Shown here: piece by piece, positions 7,026 through 13,458 of the stretch | Position numbering within the stretch: the stretch's first letter is position 1 | Layout of the letters: every line of letters starts with the position of its first letter | NCBI GenBank assembly: GCA_023230245.1 | Contig: JALNXT010000012.1 | Coordinates: 1 to 13,458, forward strand | Reading direction: 5' to 3' | Source: Candidatus Cloacimonadota bacterium | GTDB lineage: Bacteria; Cloacimonadota; Cloacimonadia; Cloacimonadales; Cloacimonadaceae | Length of the DNA stretch: 13,458 bases | Notes under the pieces: model-generated | What the model saw: the letters and a program-made list of their open reading frames with translations, nothing else | The model's database searches: none | What the model was told of the DNA's origin: nothing | Program-made: the position numbers and the translations under genes

Positions 7026-10000
7026 TTATGCGATAAAATCGCTGTTAGAATTTGGCAGCGAGAAAAACAAAGTGGAGCCTTCACCAAGGGTGCTTTCTGC
7101 CCATACTTTGCCATTGTGACGGTCGATAATCTTCTTCACAATTGCCAAGCCGATGCCGGTTCCTTGGAATTCACTCTCGCGGTGTAAACGCTGGAAGGCA
7201 ATAAATATCTTGCTTACAAATTCCATATTAAAGCCTACTCCGCTGTCTTTTACGAAATATACCGTAGTGTCAGCTAATTTCTCGAATCCAATGTGAATCT
7301 GTCTTTGTTCACAAGGAAGGGTAAACTTAACGGCGTTTTCAATCAAGTTCTGCCACACTTGCCTGATCAAAGAATTATCGGCATAACAATCCGGCAAACT
7401 ATCTATAGTAAGGCTGAATTGTGCACCCACAACTTCGTTACAAATCTCTGTGGCAAGGCTCTGCATAGATACCTTAGTATAGTTAAGCGTATTGCGGGTA
7501 AGTTTCGCCAATCCCAGCAGTTCTTTGATGAGGGTATCCATGCGATGCGAAGTATCTCTGATGATATTAAGCAGCTTTTGTGCGTCTTCTTCAAGTGCTT
7601 GCCCGTGGTCTTCGATAAGGATGTTGCAATAGCCATCAATAGTTCTTAGCGGTGCACGCAAATCATGAGCCACGGAATATGAGAAAGCTTCCAGCTCTTG
7701 ATTTGAATTACTTAGCTGCTTAGTGCGCTCATCAACCTTGTGTTCAAGTTCTATGGAATGCTGTTTGATTTCGTCTAAGAGCTGCAAATGAAGCAAAACA
7801 ATGGCTACCTGATTGGCAAACTCAACGGCAATCTCTTTGTGCTCTTCGGTAAAGAAATTCAGTTCCGACGAAGAGAACCCTATGTATCCCAGAAACTTAT
7901 CCTGCACCATTAGGGCATTGCACATGATCGACTTAATGCCGTCGTTGACTAGGGCAGCACGAACATTCATCTTCCGATATATTGTGGTTTTGGCAGCATC
8001 GTTGATGATAACCGTTTTGCTGGATTTAAGCTCTGCAAAAAACTTTTCGTCCGGCTGGTACCTCATGCCTGCAACCAAATATCCGAATTTTTTCTCAGGT
8101 TTCAATAGGGTGCGGACAGTAATATATTCCTCTGCCAAGACATTTAAGGTTAACACAGTGAAGGGAATAAGTTCCTGGAGGCTCTTAACAGCTTCTTGGC
8201 TCACTGTCTCAAAAGATAGTGTTTCCAAAACGATGCTGTCTATCTTACGAAGGATTTTCAAACGTTTGGCGTAACGATTCAACTGTTCTTCAGCTTGTAT
8301 CCTCTGCGTTACATCCATGGTTATCCCGCCGATAAAAGCTTCTCCATTAAGGTTGGGGATGGTAAATTTAGTGGTTTCATGGAGGTGTGTGGTTCCGTCC
8401 TTAAGCACGAGTTTCTCCACGATATTTAGGAAGCCGGTTCTAAGCGTTTGCTGGTCTTCAGCTAAAGTTATCTTGGCAACATCTTCTGTGTAAAAATCAA
8501 GGGGTCTTAAGCCAATTTTCCTGTCTGAATTGTGTAGGTCTTTTAGATACTTGTTCACATACAGGACAGTGCTCAGGCTATCTTTGATGAACGCTCCTCC
8601 GGGGAGGTTATCCATGAACAATTGAAAGCGTGCCTCGCTGTCTTGTATGGCTTGTTGATCAGCCAGTCTTTCGGTGACATCTCTGATAACAGCAAGTATT
8701 CCGGAAAACTGATTATCGATAATAATGGGCGTACTGCTTACTTCCACCTGCATTTTTTGGGTAGTGCTATTGTGAAGCTCCATCTGATAGATGCGTGTTC
8801 CAGTATAACCTTGCTCTCTTTGCTTGCCTTGTTCGGCAAGCATAGGATGGTATTTCTCGGTGATATAGTTGTAAATGTTTACGGATGATAATTGCTCAGG
8901 CGATATTTCCATAAAGTTCAAAGCCTTCTGGTTGGCGTAGGATAACTTGCCAGATAAATCGTGCACCAGGATAATATCCTGAGCTGTCTCGGTGAGTAAG
9001 CGGTATTTCTCTTCGCTTTCTGCGATGATAAGCTCGGCTTTCTTCCTTTCCGTAATATCCATGGCGATGTGAATTACTTTATCTATGTTTCCGTTCTTAT
9101 CATAAACCGGTTTGCAGGATACGAGATACCAGCCTCCCAGTGCAGCTACTTCAATTTCCCCTACTACATTATTGTCGTGGTCGCAATTCTCGGCAAATGG
9201 GCAACCGGGGTGAGGTTCATGTGCTTCATCTCCATGCATAATCTCCCAACATTTCTTCCCGCTCATCTCGGTGCTCAGCTTGCCAATGGCTTTCTCCAGA
9301 TAAGCGTTGGCAGCGACTATGTTCTGGTCTTTATCCAAAATATAAACAGGATGGGGGATGGATTGGAAGATAGCCTCCCAATCTGATTTGCTTTTTAAAA
9401 GCTCGTCTTCTTGTTTCTTTCTTTCCGTGATATCCGTGAATACACATTGCGTTTGCAGGAATCTGCCATGATCATCAGCCACGATATTGCCCGATAGGCA
9501 AATTACGATTGGGTTGCCGTCCTTTTTGATGAGCGTGTATTCCACGTTTTCAGAGTGCCCCAGGGCTTTAAAATCAGCAAAGCATTTTTGGAAGTGCAAA
9601 GTGCAATCTGGATGAAGAAGAGAGCTAAACTTCTTGCCCACCACTTCATCAAGCTCATAACCCATGATGTTTAGCCAAGTTTTATTGACAGTGAGGAAGG
9701 TGCCTTTGTCATCCACAGATTGATAAGCCATGGGTGCGTTTTCGTATAAACTGCGGAATTGCCGTTCGCTATGCTCTAAATCACTTCTTTTTTCCCTTAG
9801 CTCCAGGCGGCGAACTAATATCCTTCCCAAGATAACAGTAACAATGGGGTATATAACCAAAACCGGTAGAGCTATGGCATTCACAATAACTATTCTTTGG
9901 GCAGTAGGTATCATGAATGCTAACCCTGCCATGGTGATGTGGGTTGCTATGCCCAAACTCAAGAACTCCAGAAATCCGTATGGATGTGTCCATCGAGAGT

Positions 10001-10385
10001 GAATGATTTTCCATACATAGCCCCAAAGGACGGAGGTAACGATAATGGATACGCCAATTAAAGCACCGCTGCCACCCAAACATATTCTGTATGCTACAGC
10101 CATAGATGCGCTAATTAACGCAGGGATAATGCCAAAAAACATGCCGACAATGGAGAATAGGATCGATCTGGTATCAAACACAACGCCAGGAAACAACTCC
10201 CATGGGTTTATCATGATTGCCAGGGAGATCATCCCTAAGCTGATCCCGGATAGCACTTTAGACCACCACAAGTTGCGATAGTCACGAGACGTTACGGAAT
10301 CGAATATTATGGCTAAAGCCAGCAAGAGAGCAGCATTGTACACCAGCGAGAAAAAGATACCGTTAAACATGTTTTCTATCCACAT
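7026..10385 (-). CDS. Membrane multi-PAS sensor histidine kinase (5TMR-LYT, 4 PAS, GAF)
   Basis: This 1119-residue inner-membrane kinase has six hydrophobic segments (about 8-29, 43-60, 72-98, 107-127, 141-158, 165-190). The region FDTRSILFSI...AYRICLGGSGA (70-108) matches the LytS-type 5TMR-LYT sensor; E. coli BtsS of this family senses pyruvate, but no ligand is predicted here. Four PAS domains follow (about 205-323, 330-448, 455-573, 578-698), then GAF (705-870), a helical linker ending in KVDERTKQL, HisKA with phospho-acceptor H907 (SVAHDLRAPL) and a complete HATPase: N1017 (NLIENAVKF), D1047-S-G-V-G and GTGIGLAIV (1075-1083). There is no receiver at the C-terminus; the partner is the regulator encoded 7 bases upstream. 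PAS2 has a Cys/His-rich insertion (C379, H384, C395, C401). The first ATG lacks a clear ribosome site; the ATG at residue 6, with GGATAG upstream, is an alternative start, or translation is coupled to the regulator. Confidence 0.93.
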   Translation of the reverse strand: MWIENMFNGIFFSLVYNAALLLALAIIFDSVTSRDYRNLWWSKVLSGISLGMISLAIMINPWELFPGVVFDTRSILFSIVGMFFGIIPALISASMAVAYRICLGGSGALIGVSIIVTSVLWGYVWKIIHSRWTHPYGFLEFLSLGIATHITMAGLAFMIPTAQRIVIVNAIALPVLVIYPIVTVILGRILVRRLELREKRSDLEHSERQFRSLYENAPMAYQSVDDKGTFLTVNKTWLNIMGYELDEVVGKKFSSLLHPDCTLHFQKCFADFKALGHSENVEYTLIKKDGNPIVICLSGNIVADDHGRFLQTQCVFTDITERKKQEDELLKSKSDWEAIFQSIPHPVYILDKDQNIVAANAYLEKAIGKLSTEMSGKKCWEIMHGDEAHEPHPGCPFAENCDHDNNVVGEIEVAALGGWYLVSCKPVYDKNGNIDKVIHIAMDITERKKAELIIAESEEKYRLLTETAQDIILVHDLSGKLSYANQKALNFMEISPEQLSSVNIYNYITEKYHPMLAEQGKQREQGYTGTRIYQMELHNSTTQKMQVEVSSTPIIIDNQFSGILAVIRDVTERLADQQAIQDSEARFQLFMDNLPGGAFIKDSLSTVLYVNKYLKDLHNSDRKIGLRPLDFYTEDVAKITLAEDQQTLRTGFLNIVEKLVLKDGTTHLHETTKFTIPNLNGEAFIGGITMDVTQRIQAEEQLNRYAKRLKILRKIDSIVLETLSFETVSQEAVKSLQELIPFTVLTLNVLAEEYITVRTLLKPEKKFGYLVAGMRYQPDEKFFAELKSSKTVIINDAAKTTIYRKMNVRAALVNDGIKSIMCNALMVQDKFLGYIGFSSSELNFFTEEHKEIAVEFANQVAIVLLHLQLLDEIKQHSIELEHKVDERTKQLSNSNQELEAFSYSVAHDLRAPLRTIDGYCNILIEDHGQALEEDAQKLLNIIRDTSHRMDTLIKELLGLAKLTRNTLNYTKVSMQSLATEICNEVVGAQFSLTIDSLPDCYADNSLIRQVWQNLIENAVKFTLPCEQRQIHIGFEKLADTTVYFVKDSGVGFNMEFVSKIFIAFQRLHRESEFQGTGIGLAIVKKIIDRHNGKVWAESTLGEGSTLFFSLPNSNSDFIA

Positions 10386-10392
10386 AATTTAA

Positions 10393-10833
10393 TTAACGTA
10401 AGCTGTAAGGTGGCGGTTCGTTTATCTCAAGCCAGTATCTACCCAGGTTGGCAACAACTTCCGTGAAGGTCTTAAAATCCACCGGTTTGTTAATGTAGCT
10501 GTTAGCACCATTATTGTAGGCTTTGCTTAAGTCCGAATCTTCGTTGGATGAGGTTAAAACTACAACCGGGATTAGCTTGGTCTTTATATCAGAGCGGATT
10601 CGTTTTAGAACTTCATTCCCGTCGATTTTGGGGATATTTAAATCCAACAAGATCAAATCCGGCAAGGAAAGAGGATTCCTACCAGAGTAAGAACCTTGGC
10701 AAAATAGATAATCTAACGCTTCCACTCCATCTTCTGCAACATCTACATTCACCTCTATGTGGCTCTTTGTTAATGCTCTTTTGGTTAGTTCAATATCAGA
10801 AACACTGTCTTCTACTAGAAGAATTGTTCTCAA
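10393..10833 (-). CDS. Rcp1/CheY-like single-domain response regulator
   Basis: This 146-residue cytoplasmic protein is a lone receiver domain. The acidic pocket is E8/D9 (LLVEDS), the phospho-acceptor is D64 (ILLDLNIP), and the signalling residues T94 (VVLTSS) and K116 (INKPVD) are present. Its length, the extended loop before D64 and the tail ending in GRYWLEINEPP are typical of Rcp1-type regulators, which partner phytochrome-like multi-domain kinases. It has no DNA-binding output domain, so it must act by protein contact or pass phosphate on. The start is TTG (10833-10831): AGGAGG lies five bases upstream and the receiver's first strand begins at once, leaving no room for another start. 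It is the first gene of an operon with the histidine kinase, whose coding region begins seven bases after this stop. Confidence 0.93.
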   Translation of the reverse strand: MRTILLVEDSVSDIELTKRALTKSHIEVNVDVAEDGVEALDYLFCQGSYSGRNPLSLPDLILLDLNIPKIDGNEVLKRIRSDIKTKLIPVVVLTSSNEDSDLSKAYNNGANSYINKPVDFKTFTEVVANLGRYWLEINEPPPYSLR

Positions 10834-10914
10834 GCCTTCCTCCTAAACGTGTACGATCTCTCATCTTATTAACCTTATTGATGGACAAACAAATCTAAAA
10901 ACGATCGTAAGCTT

Positions 10915-10942
10915 ATTGCATTTATGGCAAGGTAATTGTCAA
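10915..10942 (-). promoter_or_regulatory. Putative promoter of the regulator-kinase operon
   Basis: On the minus strand a perfect TTGACA (10942-10937) is followed after 16 bases by TGCAAT (10920-10915), four of six matches to TATAAT. It would start transcription near 10908, about 75 bases before the TTG start. The predicted start lies by an 8-base palindrome ACGATCGT (10901-10908), possibly an operator. Confidence 0.4.
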
Positions 10943-11010
10943 GCTAAATCGTTTCACGCTCATGTTTTTTCTTCGATAGTGGAAACATATTTGCATACTA
11001 GATAAAAGGG

Positions 11011-11043
11011 TCAAGTTATCACAGGGTAGCATTGTATATTGCC
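11011..11043 (+). promoter_or_regulatory. Weak candidate promoter of the M1 peptidase gene
   Basis: TATATT (11035-11040) is a reasonable -10 element about 30 bases before the ATG at 11072; the -35 partner is poor (TCAAGT or CAAGTT at 11011-11017). The stretch ATTGCCC (11037-11043) overlaps the -10 and equals part of the unit repeated in the 6892-6947 element, which may be chance. Confidence 0.2.
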
Positions 11044-11071
11044 CAATGATGAAGCTTGCACAGGAGAGAAC

Positions 11072-13458
11072 ATGAACTGTATTACCAAGAGTATTTGGCT
11101 TGTTGCTATATTGTTATCTATCTCGATTGCCTTGTTTGCGCAGCCGGAGTGGAATGTTAACCCCTCCCGCAAGCATTTGCAGGAAATCCCGCTATCGGTT
11201 TATGAGCCTGCTCGGGCAGATTCTGCCCATGGCTTTGACGTGCAGAAATACGAGATAAGCTTAGCTATCAATGACGTCAGCCATTTCATAGAAGGGGATG
11301 TGCTTGCCACTGTAAACGCAGTTGACGCCCTAAGCTCCATCAGTTACGAATTTGTCGGCTTAACGGTATCCAGCGTAAAGGTAAACGGGCAGCTTGCCAC
11401 ATACACTCACACAGGTGGTATTTTAGCTATCACTGCCAATATTCCCGCCGGACAGCAGTTCACCACCCAAGTGTTTTATAGCGGGGTGCCGCAGCTTTCT
11501 GCCAATTCCTATCATCTCGGCATGATGTTTGGCAATAACACGGTGTTTACCATCTCCGATCCTGATGCCGGACGTCAGTGGTGGCCTTGTTACGACCATC
11601 CTTGGGATAAAGCGATAGTAGATTTACATATAACCATGCGCAGCGATTGGATGGTGGCGGCGAATGGGCTGCGAAGCGGGATTACCAACAATGGAAATGG
11701 CACTTCCACCACGCATTGGTTGGGGAGTAACCCCATGACTACCTATCTGGTATGTATAACCGCCGGCCCCTATGTGGAGATAACCCAGAGCGTGCCTTCT
11801 TTAAACAACCTTCCCATCCAGAACTTTGTAATGCAAAGCCAATATAATAATGCCGTTATCGACCTTCAGAATGTTCCTGAGATGATTCGCTATTTCTCCA
11901 GCATCTTTGGTGCCTATCCTTTCGAGAAATATGGCCATGCCACGGTGAACATGAGCACCTACAGTGCGATGGAACACCAAACGCTGACCACGCTTGGGAA
12001 CTATATCCTAAATGGAACCCAAAGCTACGAACCCACCATAGCTCACGAGCTGGCGCATCAATGGTTTGGCAATGCAGTTAGTTTTCTTACCTTCAAGGAT
12101 GTATGGCTTTCCGAGGGCTTTGCCACCTATAGCGAACATCTGTGGGCGGATAAACGCTTTGGCTGGCAAACCGCCTGCAATTATGTTACTTCCAACTATC
12201 ATCAGTATTACTTAAGCTGGGAGAATAGCAATGGTACCCCGGCAATATACAATCCCAGCTTTTACAATTATTTCTCACCGCCTTCTTATGAAAAGTCTGC
12301 CTCTGTTCTCCACATGCTGCGCCTCAAGATTGGCTCTGCCAATTTCTTCCAGCTTTTGCAGCAATGGTTTACCACATATAAGCATAGCAATGCTGTGACG
12401 GCTGAATTCCAAGCAATGGCAGAGCAGATTAGCGGGCAGGATTTGCAGCAGTTCTTCAGCCAATGGATATATGGTACGGGCATCCCTTCCGTGGAGTATA
12501 GCGTGTGGGAATCGGAGTATATTTCCCGTGTGAAGATTGTGGCAAAGACCACTTCGCCAACCTCCACGCCATTTTATGTGGAGCTGCCTTTCAGGTTTAC
12601 TTGTGGCGAAACGGCGGATTCACTGCTGGTCTTTGCTTCTCCCGAAGGGCAGGCGACAGAGTTTTTATATGGACATTCGCTGCAAGACTGCACGATCACC
12701 GCTAACTATAACGACTGGGCATTTTTGAGGCAAATCACCGTAAAGAAGCCAGTGCTGACGGAATGCTTATCTTCTAATAACTCTGTGCTGCTTTCTTGGG
12801 ATGTCTTCCAGGACGGTACGGATGAAGGGTATCTGGTTTACCGCAGGTTAAACAGCAGTTTACCTTGGGTATTGCTTACGGATGAGCCTATTACTGCCAC
12901 CAGTTATCAGGATAACACTCCCATAAATAACACTGCCTATCAATATGCCATTAAGGTGCTTGGTGAGGGTGCTTTTACTTCTCAATTTTCCAATGTATTG
13001 GACGCCATGCCCCAAGCTTTTAGTTTTGCTAACGACCTCTTAGTCGTAGATGAAACCAGAGACGGCAACGGATCAGCGATAAGCCCCAATGACGGACAAG
13101 TGGATCTGTTTTACAATGATGCTTTGCAACCCCTGGAATATGCCACTTGGGATTGCGCTGCACAAGGGCTTCCATCTTTGGGAACCTTAGGCATGTATAA
13201 AGTGATTTTGTGGCATGCGGATGACTATTCCCAAAACCAGTTGCAGAATAATACTGGGCTTATCGGAGGTTACATTCTGGGTGGGGGAAAGCTGCTGCTA
13301 TCTGGCTGGAAGACTTCATCGGTGTTTAGCACTACCTTCTTGGATAGATTCGCGGGTGGGATAACCCTAAACTACGACAATGGAGCCAGCTTGATTAGCG
13401 TGTATTCGCCACTTTACCCTAACATGATTGTGGATCCTAACAAAACTATTCCTGCATG
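11072..13458 (+). CDS. Secreted M1-family zinc metallopeptidase with FN3 and extra C-terminal domain (partial)
   Basis: This frame is open to the right edge (795 complete codons), so the C-terminus is missing. The ATG at 11072 has an AGGAG ribosome site five to six bases upstream and starts a signal peptide (residues 1-23, LFA/Q). The N-terminal beta domain (about 50-200) includes GRQWWPCYDHP. The catalytic domain carries the zinc site H325-E-x-x-H329 and E348 (LSEGFATY), the exopeptidase motif SAMEH at 298-302 (M1 consensus GAMEN) and the likely proton-donor Y406 (SYEKSASVL). It should therefore remove N-terminal residues from peptides outside the cytoplasm. An FN3-like domain follows at about 556-645, then from about 650 a module with LLVVDETRDG, YKVILWHADD and GGKLLLSGW, which resembles a Rossmann or GATase-like fold; I cannot name it. 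The gene diverges from the regulator operon. It fits a role in extracellular protein breakdown alongside the C25 protease. Confidence 0.92.
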   Translation, partial: MNCITKSIWLVAILLSISIALFAQPEWNVNPSRKHLQEIPLSVYEPARADSAHGFDVQKYEISLAINDVSHFIEGDVLATVNAVDALSSISYEFVGLTVSSVKVNGQLATYTHTGGILAITANIPAGQQFTTQVFYSGVPQLSANSYHLGMMFGNNTVFTISDPDAGRQWWPCYDHPWDKAIVDLHITMRSDWMVAANGLRSGITNNGNGTSTTHWLGSNPMTTYLVCITAGPYVEITQSVPSLNNLPIQNFVMQSQYNNAVIDLQNVPEMIRYFSSIFGAYPFEKYGHATVNMSTYSAMEHQTLTTLGNYILNGTQSYEPTIAHELAHQWFGNAVSFLTFKDVWLSEGFATYSEHLWADKRFGWQTACNYVTSNYHQYYLSWENSNGTPAIYNPSFYNYFSPPSYEKSASVLHMLRLKIGSANFFQLLQQWFTTYKHSNAVTAEFQAMAEQISGQDLQQFFSQWIYGTGIPSVEYSVWESEYISRVKIVAKTTSPTSTPFYVELPFRFTCGETADSLLVFASPEGQATEFLYGHSLQDCTITANYNDWAFLRQITVKKPVLTECLSSNNSVLLSWDVFQDGTDEGYLVYRRLNSSLPWVLLTDEPITATSYQDNTPINNTAYQYAIKVLGEGAFTSQFSNVLDAMPQAFSFANDLLVVDETRDGNGSAISPNDGQVDLFYNDALQPLEYATWDCAAQGLPSLGTLGMYKVILWHADDYSQNQLQNNTGLIGGYILGGGKLLLSGWKTSSVFSTTFLDRFAGGITLNYDNGASLISVYSPLYPNMIVDPNKTIPA

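Noticed and set aside
10393..10833. Start of the regulator at an ATG rather than TTG
   Set aside because: No in-frame ATG exists before the first receiver strand, and the strong AGGAGG lies five bases before the TTG.
12008..12567. Minus-strand reading frames opposite the M1 peptidase
   Set aside because: They are antisense to the HEXXH region and the following helical domain, overlap one another in different frames and have no protein-like features.

Overview
The window reads as chromosomal DNA from an anaerobic, protein-degrading bacterium of the Fibrobacteres-Chlorobi-Bacteroidetes (FCB) group. My best guess is Cloacimonadota (the Candidatus Cloacimonas lineage) or a close relative. The clues are moderate GC, very large secreted proteins built from Ig-like and fibronectin-like modules, a gingipain-type (C25) protease, a secreted M1 metallopeptidase with a C-terminal FN3 module, and a LytS-type multi-PAS kinase. 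No taxonomic marker gene is present, so this placement is inference.

Layout. (1) At the left edge on the minus strand is the 5' part of a secreted protein with an L-type-lectin-like fold (1-501), preceded by a plausible sigma-70-like promoter. (2) A short intergenic stretch carries the hairpin terminator of the next gene. (3) Positions 810-6626 (minus) hold one 1938-residue secreted protein. It joins an Arg-gingipain-like cysteine protease to a complete PPAD-like peptidylarginine deiminase through about eight Ig-like or jelly-roll modules. (4) A 399-base gap holds an inverted-repeat element made of an 8-base motif on an 11-base period. (5) Positions 7026-10833 (minus) hold a two-gene signalling operon: an Rcp1/CheY-like single-domain response regulator, then a 1119-residue membrane histidine kinase with a 5TMR-LYT sensor, four PAS domains and a GAF domain. 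(6) On the plus strand, divergent from the regulator, a secreted M1-family metallopeptidase starts at 11072 and runs off the right edge.

How the genes could work together. The main discovery candidate is the protease-deiminase fusion. In Porphyromonas gingivalis, Arg-gingipains cut after arginine and a separate enzyme, PPAD, converts the exposed C-terminal arginine to citrulline. Here both activities appear to sit on one polypeptide. The protease half keeps the His-Cys pair at the gingipain spacing, the aspartate that selects arginine, and the Arg/Tyr-Thr-Pro maturation site. The deiminase half keeps the Asp, His-x-Asp and Cys catalytic residues and the Arg-x-Arg pair that in PPAD grips the substrate's C-terminal carboxylate. 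The neighbouring M1 peptidase could trim the same peptides from the other end. A link between the two-component system and these exported proteins is suggested only by proximity.
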